This document shows positions 8,296-17,183 of a stretch of 34,044 bases of DNA, piece by piece. The stretch is from [Clostridium] leptum DSM 753. GTDB lineage: Bacteria; Bacillota; Clostridia; Oscillospirales; Acutalibacteraceae. A program made the translations under genes and the position numbers. The stretch spans positions 1-34,044 of the forward strand of contig DS480335.1 in assembly GCA_000154345.1 (NCBI GenBank), in the 5' to 3' direction. A model generated the notes under the pieces. That model searched no databases. It was given only the letters and a program-made list of their open reading frames with translations, and was not told where the DNA came from. The stretch's first letter is position 1. Each line of letters opens with the position of its first letter.

Positions 8296-9789
8296 CTAAG
8301 GCGCGAGCGTCAGCGAAACCACGCTGGCCCTGGGCAGAGTCAGGCGCAGGCGTCCGTCCTCTATCTGAAAATCCGTAAACGCCTGGGGAAGCACGGCGCA
8401 GGGCGCGTCGAAGGTGTTGCGGCTGTGGATTTCACCCGTGAGGATTTCCCCTTCGCACTGGCGGCAGGACCAATGGGGAAGCTCGATTTCCAGAGCGTAG
8501 TCCCTTTCCAGGGAACAGTTCACCAGAGTCGCCAGCAGAGTTTCGCCTTTTTTAGATACAGAGCAGGATACGCAAGGAAGCTCCTGTCCCTGAAAGGAAA
8601 CCGTATCCTCCTCCACAAAGCTGTGAACCAAGACCGCGTCCTGATGCCCTTGGTACATCCGGAACACGTAATAAACCGGGGTTTTCACCAGCTGATCTCC
8701 CTTGGTCTCCAAAATACTGCATAGGGCGTTAATGGACATGCACAGACTGCACAGCAGCAAATCCTTAGACCGCTGGTTATAAATATTCAGCACGGCGGCG
8801 GCAATCAGGGCGTCCCGCATGGTCATGTGCATAGACCACAGCTCCTCCGGCTTTTCCTGGCGGTACCAGGTGCCCCATTCGTCAATTGCCAGCTTCACGC
8901 CTTGATTACCGGTCCGGCGGTTCAGTATCCCCAGATGCCGGGTGATGCTGCCGTCGATTTTCAAAGCGTTTTGCAAGGCGGCGTAATACTCCTCCTTTGT
9001 AAACTCCACGCTGCCGCCGCTGACAATCGGCCCGCCCTGCATACTTTGGCCGCCGCCTTCCGGAACAGAGGGAATGATCTGATAAAGGGTCATCGCGTCA
9101 AAGCTTCCCGGCTCCACCAGTCCCGCCAGCTGGTCCGTATGCTCATAGGAAAAATGCTGGGGCCCCCTCAGCAGCCGTACCAGCTTGTTGTCCCCATACT
9201 CCCGGGCAAACTGGCTGTACCTCCGGTAATCCTCCGCGTAGCCTTGGGCGGTCTCATAGAACCACCATTCATTTCCCATACAGATGTATTTCAGCCTCCA
9301 GGGCTTTTCCCTGCCGTTTTTCTTCCGCAGCCTGGTCATTTCAGTATCGCCGTCAAAGGTGATGTATTCCAGCCAGGAGGCTGTCTCCCGCACGGTGGCG
9401 CTGCCTACGTTGAATACCAGATACGGTTCGCAGCCCAGAGCTTCGCATAAATTGAAAAACTCATGGGTGCCGAAGCTGTTGTCCTCCACCTGGTGGGTCC
9501 AGCGGTTGATCAGGGGCTTTCTTTCCTCCTGAGGGCCGACGCCGTCCATCCAATGGTAGGAATCAGCCACCCCGCCGCCGGGCCAGTGGAGCAGCGGCAC
9601 CTGGATGTCCCGGTAAGCCTGGATAACATCCAGGCGCACGCCGTCTTCGTTGGGGATGGGGGAATCCTTTCCCACAAACAGGCCGCCGTAGACGATCCTG
9701 CCGGCCTGCTCGATAAACTGGCCGTACAGTTCCCTGTTGATTTTGCCTTTTTCCTGAATGGGGTCGATGGTCGCGCGAAGTTTTTTCAT
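8296..9789 (-). CDS. Alpha-L-arabinofuranosidase, GH51 family
   Basis: A 497-aa retaining glycosidase expected to release terminal alpha-L-arabinofuranose. GH51 landmarks are in order: YGQFIEQAGRIVYGG (22-36), LLHWPGGGVADSYHW (66-80), FGTHEFFNLCEALGCEP (106-122), the acid/base Glu174 in MGNEWW, and the nucleophile Glu304 in AIDEWGTWY, followed by the C-terminal beta domain. The acid/base motif has GNEW rather than the common GNEN, and the loop after it is atypical, so the preferred glycoside may differ from arabinan. There is no signal peptide, so it is cytoplasmic and acts on imported substrate. The ATG at 9789 follows AGGAGG; it is 15 bases after the regulator gene and co-transcribed with it. 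Confidence 0.92.
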   Translation of the reverse strand: MKKLRATIDPIQEKGKINRELYGQFIEQAGRIVYGGLFVGKDSPIPNEDGVRLDVIQAYRDIQVPLLHWPGGGVADSYHWMDGVGPQEERKPLINRWTHQVEDNSFGTHEFFNLCEALGCEPYLVFNVGSATVRETASWLEYITFDGDTEMTRLRKKNGREKPWRLKYICMGNEWWFYETAQGYAEDYRRYSQFAREYGDNKLVRLLRGPQHFSYEHTDQLAGLVEPGSFDAMTLYQIIPSVPEGGGQSMQGGPIVSGGSVEFTKEEYYAALQNALKIDGSITRHLGILNRRTGNQGVKLAIDEWGTWYRQEKPEELWSMHMTMRDALIAAAVLNIYNQRSKDLLLCSLCMSINALCSILETKGDQLVKTPVYYVFRMYQGHQDAVLVHSFVEEDTVSFQGQELPCVSCSVSKKGETLLATLVNCSLERDYALEIELPHWSCRQCEGEILTGEIHSRNTFDAPCAVLPQAFTDFQIEDGRLRLTLPRASVVSLTLAP

Positions 9790-9804
9790 TCAAAATACCT
9801 CCTG

Positions 9805-10722
9805 CTACAATTTTTTGGGATGCTCGGAAACGGAAATAGACGGACTCGGCCGGTACCGGCTGGGGTCCAGGCCCAGCCGGTGGATGTTTGCGCTGCGGTA
9901 CTGGGTGGGGGACATGCCGAAAATTCTGCGGAACAGGCGGGAAAAGTAATTATAATCGTCGATCCCGAGCAAGGTGGAAATGTAATTGATTTTATAGTCG
10001 GTAAGATAAAGGTACTCGCTGGCCTTGATCATTTTTCGGCGGGCTACATAGTTGCTCAGGGACATCCCTGTGTTTTGCTTGGTCCGGTGGTAGATAGTAG
10101 ACGGACTGATAAAGATCTCGGCGCTGATATTCTCCACGGTGATCCTGTCGTGAATATGCTCGTCGATATAGCCGTCAATCCGCTCCCAGATCGGGTCGTC
10201 CTGGATCCGGATGTATTTGGCGGTGATGGTTTCGATGCAGGAAAGCATCACCCGCGCGCCGGCTTCCCGCCGGTCGGCGCTCACCGTTGGGATCGCTTCC
10301 AGAGCGGCCCGCCATTTTTCTTTATCCCTTTGAGGCATAAAATCCGCGCAGCGCTCCAAAACCACCCGGCGGATATCCTCCGGGTCCTCGTCGGTAAGCA
10401 TAGAGCCGAAAATGATATAGCCGCAAGGCTCGCCGTTGTATACTACCGGAAAGCACATCTCTGTCAGGCCGATATGGCAGCGGTAAACATAATAGTCCTG
10501 GCCGCACAGCCGGGCGCTGGTACAGCCGCCCCGGTCGCTGGCAAGGCACCTTCGGTAGCCCTCCGCCGTGCTGTGAACCAGCTCGCAGAAAGGATAGAGG
10601 CCTCCAAAATGGATGCACTGCCCAAAGTAATTCCGGTCCAGCATATCTGCGCAGAAGCCGCTGATCACGGAAAAGCTGTTGAGCAGAATCCCGATCCTCT
10701 CAAAATCCAATATAGTTCCCAT
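9805..10722 (-). CDS. AraC-family transcriptional regulator with PocR sensor domain
   Basis: A 305-aa regulator. The N-terminal half (about 1-165) looks like a PocR-type ligand-sensing domain, with paired cysteines and the pattern CHIGLTEMCFPVVYNGEPCGYIIFG. The C-terminal ~100 residues (about 190-290) form the double helix-turn-helix of AraC/XylS, ending YFSRLFRRIFGMSPTQYR. It probably senses a substrate or breakdown product and activates the divergent transporter operon and its own arabinofuranosidase. The ATG at 10722 follows GGAGGA by 8 bases. Domain assignment is confident; the ligand is unknown. Confidence 0.9.
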   Translation of the reverse strand: MGTILDFERIGILLNSFSVISGFCADMLDRNYFGQCIHFGGLYPFCELVHSTAEGYRRCLASDRGGCTSARLCGQDYYVYRCHIGLTEMCFPVVYNGEPCGYIIFGSMLTDEDPEDIRRVVLERCADFMPQRDKEKWRAALEAIPTVSADRREAGARVMLSCIETITAKYIRIQDDPIWERIDGYIDEHIHDRITVENISAEIFISPSTIYHRTKQNTGMSLSNYVARRKMIKASEYLYLTDYKINYISTLLGIDDYNYFSRLFRRIFGMSPTQYRSANIHRLGLDPSRYRPSPSISVSEHPKKL

Positions 10723-10803
10723 AGGCCGCGTCCTCCGTGAAGCTTCATTCGCCAGCCTTGCCTTCCGCGCCGGCTCGCTGAAACTAATTTATTATTTCGC
10801 GGC

Positions 10804-10832
10804 TTAATATGCAATAAGCAGCAGGCCTTCAA
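10804..10832 (-). promoter_or_regulatory. Promoter candidate for the araC-type/GH51 operon
   Basis: On the minus strand, TTGAAG (10832-10827), a 17-bp spacer and TATTAA (10809-10804), about 80 bases before the regulator start. Confidence 0.5.
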
Positions 10833-10833
10833 G

Positions 10834-10844
10834 CAGTATAGTGC
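10834..10844 (+). promoter_or_regulatory. Putative regulator half-site CAGTATAGTGC
   Basis: An 11-base element repeated with one change at 11019-11029 (CAATATAGTGC) in the same orientation. It touches the -35 region of the minus-strand promoter. Binding by the AraC-type protein is inferred. Confidence 0.35.
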
Positions 10845-10867
10845 TAAAAACGTGCAGACCGCTCACT

Positions 10868-10895
10868 TTGCACAGTATCTGATGTCAATTATAAT
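10868..10895 (+). promoter_or_regulatory. Promoter candidate for the ABC transporter operon
   Basis: TTGCAC (10868-10873), a 16-bp spacer and a perfect TATAAT (10890-10895). This would give a ~170-base leader before the first permease gene. Confidence 0.45.
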
Positions 10896-11018
10896 AAACA
10901 CATAATTTTCAGGGCCGCGGTTTTATTTTGTGGAAAAGAGGATGCTTTGATCAAACCTCCATGGGTTATGCCACGGATTTTTCCCTTTTTCTCCAGTTTT
11001 CCCCAGCGGCGCCTTGTG

Positions 11019-11029
11019 CAATATAGTGC
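11019..11029 (+). promoter_or_regulatory. Putative regulator half-site CAATATAGTGC
   Basis: Second copy of the 11-base element at 10834-10844, about 45 bases before the permease start. It also contains a -10-like TATAGT, so it could be part of a regulator-dependent promoter. Confidence 0.35.
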
Positions 11030-11074
11030 GTTTCATTTAACAATTTGACAATATATTCTTTGGGAGGTATGTAC

Positions 11075-12034
11075 ATGAATTCGTCGTCCGCAGCAAGCAA
11101 AATGACGAAAGCCCATGGCAGGCGGCCCTCAAAAAACCGGATGCGAGACCATCTCTCCGGCTGGCTGTTTGTGCTGCCGCTTCTGGTGGTATTCCTGGTG
11201 TTTATCGGCATCCCGGTATTCCGAACCGTCTTTTATCTGGGGTTTACCGATTACAACCTGATGAAGGATCCCGCCTGGGTTGGGCTTTCCAACTATGAAA
11301 AGCTGTTTACCTCGGACCCTAACGCGGCAGACATGTGGGGCGCCACCTTTCGGATTCCCCTGTATCTGATCCCGCTGCACGTTGGGCTTTCCCTGCTCAT
11401 CGCGTTTCTGGTCCACTCCTGCCGCCTGAAAGCGGTCCAGTACGCTACCCGCACTCTCATTTATTTTCCCGTACTGGCAACCACCGCTTCGGTGGCCATC
11501 GCCTGGAACTATATGTTCAACGAAAACCGGGGCGTGATCAACTGGCTGCTGCAGCAGGTCGGAATTTTAGGGCCGGACCAAAACGTGCGCTGGCTGATCA
11601 GCACGGAAACCGCTATGTGGGCGATTGTCATCTTCAGCGCCTGGAAGTTCATCGGCCAGCACTTTCTGTACTATTTCGTGGGGCTGCAAAACATTCCGGA
11701 CACCTACTATGAGGCCGCTAAAATCGACGGCGCCAACAGCCTTCAAATGTTCTGGAAGGTGACTCTTCCCTTGATTACTCCCACGATCTTCTTTATCCTG
11801 ATGGTTTCCCTTACCGGCACCATGCAGGCCTTTGACGAGCCCTTCTTCGTCACTAACGGCGGGCCGGGCTATTACACTACCAACGCGGCGCTGTATATCT
11901 ACCGCAAGGCGTTCCAGGCCTACGACATGGGCTATGCCTCGGCGGTGGCTGCCATACTGTTTATTATCGTGTTCCTTCTCACGCTTCTGCAGCTGTGGAG
12001 CCAAAAGAAATGGGTGGTGTATGACTATGAATAA
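11075..12034 (+). CDS. Sugar ABC transporter permease, MalF/UgpA type
   Basis: A 319-aa inner-membrane subunit of a carbohydrate uptake (CUT1) ABC transporter. It has an N-terminal membrane segment (WLFVLPLLVVFLVFIGIPVF), about five further segments, and the EAA loop YYEAAKIDGANSLQMFWKVTLP that contacts the ATPase. I chose the ATG at 11075, 7 bases after GGGAGG; the ATG at 11069 would be almost on top of it. It is first in an operon with a second permease and a binding protein. There is no ATPase gene here, so a shared MsmX-like ATPase encoded elsewhere is likely. The substrate is probably an oligosaccharide or glycoside. Confidence 0.93.
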   Translation: MNSSSAASKMTKAHGRRPSKNRMRDHLSGWLFVLPLLVVFLVFIGIPVFRTVFYLGFTDYNLMKDPAWVGLSNYEKLFTSDPNAADMWGATFRIPLYLIPLHVGLSLLIAFLVHSCRLKAVQYATRTLIYFPVLATTASVAIAWNYMFNENRGVINWLLQQVGILGPDQNVRWLISTETAMWAIVIFSAWKFIGQHFLYYFVGLQNIPDTYYEAAKIDGANSLQMFWKVTLPLITPTIFFILMVSLTGTMQAFDEPFFVTNGGPGYYTTNAALYIYRKAFQAYDMGYASAVAAILFIIVFLLTLLQLWSQKKWVVYDYE

Positions 12035-12047
12035 AGGAACAGCCAGC

Positions 12048-12890
12048 ATGAAAAGAAAAAAAGCCGCCGCCAAACGGGCGGTTTCCCAGGGCCTTATCGT
12101 TTTGGGCTGCCTGCTGATCTGCCTGATCTGGGTTCTGCCCTTTTTGTGGATGCTGGGCACCAGTATGAGGCGGGAAATCGATTCCTTCAACCTGCCTCCG
12201 GCTTTCTGGCCCGAGCAGTGGAACATCGAAAACTATCAGAAGGTTTTTGATATGATCCCTTTTCTCAAATTTACCTGGAACAGCTTCTTTATTTCCGCCT
12301 CCGCCACCCTGGCCATGCTGGTGGTAACCTCGATGGCGGCTTACGCTTTCGCCAGAATCAACTTTGCCTTCAAAAAAATTGCGTTCCCCATTTTGCTTTC
12401 CGGCATGATGATCCCGGTCTCCTCCACATTGGTACCCCTGTTTTTCACGATACGGGACTTGAACCTGATGGACACCCAGGCTGCGGTGATCCTGCTGGGA
12501 ATCTACTATCCCATCGGCCTATTGCTGCTCAGGCAGTTTATGATGACCATTCCTAAAAGCTATGATGAGGCTGCCTACATAGACGGCGCCAGCCGCCTGA
12601 GAATTTTCTGGTCTATTATCCTGCCCATGTCCCGCTCCACCATGATTGTAGCGGCGGTGCTGTGCTTTGTGGTGAACTGGAACAACTACCTGGTGCCTTT
12701 GGTCTTCCTGAATTCCGAGGGCAACTATCCCTTAACCCTGGGGATGCAGTTTCTGAAGGACAGCTGGACCATCGACCAGACCGTCATGCTGGCCGCAGTG
12801 GTGCTCAGCGTCATTCCTCCGGCGATTGTTTACATCACCTGTCAGAAATTTCTGCTGCAGGGCGTCATCACCTCGGGTCTGAAATCTTAA
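12048..12890 (+). CDS. Sugar ABC transporter permease, MalG/UgpE type
   Basis: A 280-aa partner permease of the CUT1 transporter with six predicted membrane segments. The EAA loop is SYDEAAYIDGASRLRIFWSIILP, and the sequence ends with the family's typical FLLQGVITSGLKS. The start is uncertain: ATGs at 12021 and 12027 overlap the previous gene, while the ATG at 12048 has AGGA 9 bases upstream, which I prefer. It is the second gene of the operon, 13 bases after the first permease. Confidence 0.92.
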   Translation: MKRKKAAAKRAVSQGLIVLGCLLICLIWVLPFLWMLGTSMRREIDSFNLPPAFWPEQWNIENYQKVFDMIPFLKFTWNSFFISASATLAMLVVTSMAAYAFARINFAFKKIAFPILLSGMMIPVSSTLVPLFFTIRDLNLMDTQAAVILLGIYYPIGLLLLRQFMMTIPKSYDEAAYIDGASRLRIFWSIILPMSRSTMIVAAVLCFVVNWNNYLVPLVFLNSEGNYPLTLGMQFLKDSWTIDQTVMLAAVVLSVIPPAIVYITCQKFLLQGVITSGLKS

Positions 12891-12970
12891 TCAAGCGCAC
12901 GTTTGCCTCAGGCGGCCGGCCACCGCCCCAAGGCAATCATTATAATGGAGATCACGAAAGGAGTATGATT

Positions 12971-14311
12971 ATGAAAACCATGAAAAAAATCGGAAGCGTT
13001 CTGCTTGCGGCAGCGATGCTGCTGTCCGCGGCGGCCTGCGGCTCCTCCGGCGGGGAAAGTTCCACCGCCGCTCCCAGCGGGGACGGTTCCAGCACCGCGG
13101 AAAGCTCTCAGGGAGGCGCCAGCGCCGGCGGCGATACCGTTACGGTCTGCTACCACGGCGACACCTACGTGAAGGATGCGGACGGAAACGACGTCATGAA
13201 GGACATTTTCCAGGACTTCACCGATGAGACCGGGATCAATGTGGAGCTTACCTACATCGCCAACAGCGACTGGGCGGACTATACCACCAAGGTACAGACC
13301 CTGTTCGCCTCCGGCACCGCCCCGGATGTCATTTATGTGGCGGTAGAAAACCAGGAAGCCTTCATTCAAAACGACATGCTTCAGCCGCTGGACCCCTATC
13401 TGGACGCGCATCCGGAGATCGTAGAGGACTATGAGGAAAACGTAGCGGAGGCCTTGAGAAACGCTGCCCAGTATGACGACGGGCTGTACGGCTTATTGAA
13501 CTGCTATGAAACCTGCGTCATGTGGCTCAACAAGGACATTTTGGCGGAAGCCGGCTTAGAGGTTCCCGACCCCAATTGGAACTGGGATGACTTTGTTTCC
13601 TACTGTGAAACCATCGCGGATAAGACCGACAAATTCGCTTACTGTATCCCCACCACCTATTTCACCGCCAACGGCTGGTATTATTCCTTCGGCACCGGCT
13701 ATGTAAACGATGATTACACGGAAGTCACCTTTGACAGCGACGAATCCAAGGAATTAATGCAGTTCTGGCTGGATTCCTATGAAAAGGGCTGGTGCCCGGG
13801 AGACCCCTTCAATCTGGACGGCCCGGTAGAGCTGGCCTCCGGCAGAATCGCCATGACCTCTGTAGGGCGCTGGGGCTCCGCCACCTGCTACAACAACGAT
13901 ATGACCAATGTGGCCACCGCCTATATGCCCGCCAAATATTCGGATAAAAAGGTATCCGCCTGGGGCTTCCTGGGGGTATCCTCTAAAACCGACAACTATG
14001 ACGCTGCCGCCGCCCTGGCCTGCTGGACCGCCAGCTATGACTTCTCCAAGCGGTACTGCTCTGAAGTCAACGGCAACATCCCCGCCAGAACCGATGTGAA
14101 CACTCCCGACAATTACCTGTTCGACTGGGATGGCCAGGAAATTTTCTACACGGTTGCCGACAGCGCTGTGGGTATGCAGAATCCTACCTGCTACGCTGAG
14201 CTGGAGACCATCTGGAAGTCCGCTGTGACCAACGTGCTTTCCGGCGCCAAGGATGTGGATACCGCGGTGAACGACGCCGCGGCGGAAATGCAGTCCTCTC
14301 TGGACTCTTAA
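12971..14311 (+). CDS. Sugar-binding lipoprotein of the ABC transporter
   Basis: A 446-aa extracellular solute-binding protein (family 1). It has a lysine-containing N terminus, a hydrophobic stretch and a lipobox-like SAAAC with the lipidated Cys at residue 23, followed by a Ser/Gly/Ala-rich linker and an acidic binding-protein body with motifs such as FTDETGINVEL and YGLLNCYETCVMWLNKDILAEAG. The ATG at 12971 is 7 bases after GAAAGGAG; the nearer ATG at 12965 is too close. It captures the sugar or glycoside outside the cell for the two permeases. A hairpin follows at 14346-14378. Confidence 0.93.
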   Translation: MKTMKKIGSVLLAAAMLLSAAACGSSGGESSTAAPSGDGSSTAESSQGGASAGGDTVTVCYHGDTYVKDADGNDVMKDIFQDFTDETGINVELTYIANSDWADYTTKVQTLFASGTAPDVIYVAVENQEAFIQNDMLQPLDPYLDAHPEIVEDYEENVAEALRNAAQYDDGLYGLLNCYETCVMWLNKDILAEAGLEVPDPNWNWDDFVSYCETIADKTDKFAYCIPTTYFTANGWYYSFGTGYVNDDYTEVTFDSDESKELMQFWLDSYEKGWCPGDPFNLDGPVELASGRIAMTSVGRWGSATCYNNDMTNVATAYMPAKYSDKKVSAWGFLGVSSKTDNYDAAAALACWTASYDFSKRYCSEVNGNIPARTDVNTPDNYLFDWDGQEIFYTVADSAVGMQNPTCYAELETIWKSAVTNVLSGAKDVDTAVNDAAAEMQSSLDS

Positions 14312-14345
14312 GCCAATTCCCCGTTTTCAAGTTCTCGGCAAGCAG

Positions 14346-14378
14346 AGAGCCGCACTGACTGTACTTCAGTGCGGCTCT
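14346..14378 (+). terminator. Terminator/attenuator between binding protein and rhamnosidase
   Basis: A perfect 13-bp stem (AGAGCCGCACTGA / TCAGTGCGGCTCT) with a 7-nt loop, followed by the weak T-tract TATTCT. It probably lets the transporter genes be made in excess of the enzyme genes. Confidence 0.65.
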
Positions 14379-14407
14379 TATTCTAAAACAATAAGGAGCA
14401 TGAGATT

Positions 14408-17071
14408 ATGCGCGATTGTTTCCAGGTTTATGGGCTCACCTGCGGCCACGCAGCGAATCCTTTGGCCATTGAGCCGGAAGCTGTTTCCTTTGGCTGGAAG
14501 GCCCGTCACACGCTTCCGGGGCGTCTGCAAAAATCCTACCGTATCCAGGTATTTCACAACAGTGGGAAAAACAGCCCTGTATGGGATTCCGGCGTTGTTT
14601 TATCCAGGGCGAGTTACGGGATCCCGTACCAAGGGCCTGAGCTTTTGGAGGGCGGAGATTATCAATGGACCGTAACGGTGGAGGACGACCAGGGAGCCCT
14701 TGCCCAAAGCCGGCCCGCTTTTTTCAGCATAGGCATCACACGCTGGGAGGGCTCTTGGCTGGCCGGCGCCAACTATATGGCCGGAGATACAGCGCCTTTA
14801 TTCCGAAAGGAATTCTCCGCGCCCGGGGACCTGGTTTCTGCCAAGCTTTATCTGGCGGCTGTGGGATACGCTGAGGTGACGCTGAACGGCAGAAGGGTCA
14901 GCGGCCGGGTCTTAGAGCCAGGCTGGACAGATTTTCGAAAAACCGTGCTGTATTCCGCCTATGACATTTTTGAGCTTCTGCGCGCCGGTGAAAACGCGGT
15001 GGGCGTTATGATGGGAAGCGGCTGGTATTCCAACGGAAATCTGTGCTATGACACCGCTTCCATGGGCGGGCAGTTCCTGCTGCAGCTGGTGATGGTTCGG
15101 ACAAATGGGGAGAGGATTACGGTTTTCAGCGGCCCGCACCAAGGCTGGCTTACCACCAGCAAGGGACCGGTCCGCCGGGAAAGCGTGTATCACGGGGAAG
15201 CCTATGACGCCCGCATGGAAAAACCAGGCTGGGACCAGCCTGGCTATCTTCCGGAGAAAAAGGACGGCTGGGAGGAACCCCTATGGGCGGAGCCGCCGGA
15301 GGGCAGGCTGCGGCCCCAGGTGATGGAGCCCATCCGCGTGCGAAGGACGCTGGATCCGGTAGAGATCTATCAGACTGGACCGGATGAATATGTGTTTGAT
15401 TTTGGTCAGAATTTGGCCGGATGGGCAAGGCTGAAAGTACAAGGGCAACGCGGCCAAAAAATAGAACTGAAATTCGCGGAAAATGTCTATCCAGATGGTT
15501 CTATCGACGTTACAACCACACGGAACGCCCAGGCCCAAGACGAATATATTTTGAAGGGCCGGGGTGTGGAGCAGTTTGAGCCTCGGTTTACCTATCACGG
15601 TTTTCGCTATGTGAGGCTGCGAGGCTATCCAGGAATTCCCGGCCCGGAGGCTCTAAAGGCCTGCCTGGTCTGCTCTGATGTAGCTCCTCGGGGCCAGTTC
15701 TCCTGTGGCAGTGAGATCTTAAACAGAATCCATCAGGCGGTGCTGTGGACTGAGCTTTCCAACCTTCACAGCATTCCCACCGATTGCCCGCAGCGCGATG
15801 AACGTCTAGGCTGGCTGAATGACATGACGGTTCGGGCGGAGGAGGCAGTTTATAATTTTGATATGAGCGCCTTTTACGAGAAATGGACCGACGATATTCT
15901 GGATGGACAGGGTCCCGTAACGGGGGCACTGCCGGATGTGGCGCCCTTCTTCCGGCTTGGACGGCGGCCCGCCGATCCCGTCAGCTCTAGCCTGCTGGTG
16001 GTCCCGTGGCTGGTTTATCTTCATACCGGCGATAAAAAAATCCTCGCCAAATGCTATGACGGTATGAAGCGTTGGGAAGCCTATCTGGAGCGGGTCTCGG
16101 ATCAGGATATCGTAAGGTTCAGCTATTTCGGAGATTGGGCCGGGCCTGTCACCGCCTCCGACCCGGAAAGCGGCGCCAGCGGCTCGTATTCCGCTGTTAC
16201 GCCTCCAGATTTTATCTCTACCTGGGCTTACTATTTAAATTGTGTGCTGTTGGAAAGCATCGCCCGGGTTTTGGGAAAAGGGGAAGACGTCAGCTCCTAC
16301 CATGCAATGAGGCGCAGAATTTTAAGCCGCTTTAACCAAAAATTTTTTCACGCTGATGAAAATCAGTATGCGGCCGGAAGCCAGGCCTCCAATGTCTGCG
16401 CTCTGCTCCTCGGCATGGTTCCTTCGGGTAAATCGGATCAGGTTCTCGCAAATTTAGTAACTGATATCAAAGACCGGCAAGGGATGCACCTCACAACAGG
16501 GAACCAATGCACAAAATATGTCATGGATGTGCTTACCCTATACGGCCATATAGATGTGGCCTTCGCGTTAGCCTCCCAAACCTCATACCCAAGCTGGGGC
16601 TATATGCTGAAAAACGGCGGGACTACTATCTGGGAACGATGGGAGAGGGCCAGCACCGGCTTAGTAACGGAATGCTGTTCCCAAAGCCATCCTATGAACG
16701 CCTCCATTGACGCTTGGTTTTACAAATACCTATTGGGGATCCAGCCCGACCCCTCAGCGCCGGGATTTGAAAACATCCTGATTCGTCCCCGCGTGCCCCA
16801 AAACCTGTCTTCCGCGTCTGGGACGCTGGAAACAGTAAGAGGCCCCGTCGCTGCCTGCTGGGCCCAAAGCGGAGGACAGCTGTCCTTGAATATTGAAATC
16901 CCCTTTAACTCCACGGGAGACGTAACCTTAGAGACATCAGGCTTTTGCCGTATCGTCCACAACAGCCGGATTGTATGGCAAAAAAAGGATTGCTTCCCCA
17001 TGTCTCAGCAGGCTATTACTCTAAGGGTACTCCCAGGTAAGCACTCTTTTGTGTGTGAAAGGGATATCTGA
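14408..17071 (+). CDS. Alpha-L-rhamnosidase, GH78 family
   Basis: An 887-aa inverting glycosidase releasing terminal L-rhamnose. Domains follow the GH78 order: an N-terminal Fn3-like domain (about 1-105), the rhamnosidase N-terminal carbohydrate-binding domain (about 130-300, with TLNGRRVSGRVLEPGWTDF), a concanavalin-like domain with YVFDFGQNLAGW, the catalytic six-hairpin barrel and a C-terminal beta domain. The expected general acid is Glu465 in PTDCPQRDERLGW and the general base Glu743 in GGTTIWERW. There is no signal peptide, so it acts in the cytoplasm on imported glycosides. The ATG at 14408 follows AAGGAG. It lies after an attenuator in the transporter operon. Confidence 0.95.
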   Translation: MRDCFQVYGLTCGHAANPLAIEPEAVSFGWKARHTLPGRLQKSYRIQVFHNSGKNSPVWDSGVVLSRASYGIPYQGPELLEGGDYQWTVTVEDDQGALAQSRPAFFSIGITRWEGSWLAGANYMAGDTAPLFRKEFSAPGDLVSAKLYLAAVGYAEVTLNGRRVSGRVLEPGWTDFRKTVLYSAYDIFELLRAGENAVGVMMGSGWYSNGNLCYDTASMGGQFLLQLVMVRTNGERITVFSGPHQGWLTTSKGPVRRESVYHGEAYDARMEKPGWDQPGYLPEKKDGWEEPLWAEPPEGRLRPQVMEPIRVRRTLDPVEIYQTGPDEYVFDFGQNLAGWARLKVQGQRGQKIELKFAENVYPDGSIDVTTTRNAQAQDEYILKGRGVEQFEPRFTYHGFRYVRLRGYPGIPGPEALKACLVCSDVAPRGQFSCGSEILNRIHQAVLWTELSNLHSIPTDCPQRDERLGWLNDMTVRAEEAVYNFDMSAFYEKWTDDILDGQGPVTGALPDVAPFFRLGRRPADPVSSSLLVVPWLVYLHTGDKKILAKCYDGMKRWEAYLERVSDQDIVRFSYFGDWAGPVTASDPESGASGSYSAVTPPDFISTWAYYLNCVLLESIARVLGKGEDVSSYHAMRRRILSRFNQKFFHADENQYAAGSQASNVCALLLGMVPSGKSDQVLANLVTDIKDRQGMHLTTGNQCTKYVMDVLTLYGHIDVAFALASQTSYPSWGYMLKNGGTTIWERWERASTGLVTECCSQSHPMNASIDAWFYKYLLGIQPDPSAPGFENILIRPRVPQNLSSASGTLETVRGPVAACWAQSGGQLSLNIEIPFNSTGDVTLETSGFCRIVHNSRIVWQKKDCFPMSQQAITLRVLPGKHSFVCERDI

Positions 17072-17126
17072 TACGAAAGCGCGCGATTATCTGCCGGGGA
17101 GCCAGCCCGCGGCAGCCTAATTTTTG

Positions 17127-17141
17127 TAATAAGCTTTATTA
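17127..17141. promoter_or_regulatory. AT-rich inverted repeat upstream of nucleoside hydrolase
   Basis: TAATAA and TTATTA arms around a 3-base centre in an otherwise GC-rich locus. It could be an operator or part of a promoter; TTGTAA and TATACT hexamers nearby are only 14 bases apart, so no clear promoter can be drawn. Confidence 0.25.
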
Positions 17142-17183
17142 AATATACTTTTTGTAAAATACACCACAAAGAAGGAGATTTTC

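Larger units (their letters stand above)
10723..11074. other. Divergent control region of the glycoside locus
   Basis: 352 bases between the AraC-type regulator and the permease operon. It carries a minus-strand promoter (10804-10832), a plus-strand promoter (10868-10895) and two copies of CARTATAGTGC (10834-10844 and 11019-11029) that could be regulator sites. No gene is seen. Confidence 0.6.

Noticed and set aside
9463..10740. 425-codon open frame opposite the GH51 and AraC-type genes
   Set aside because: It spans two real genes on the opposite strand, has no recognisable domains, and is explained by codon bias.
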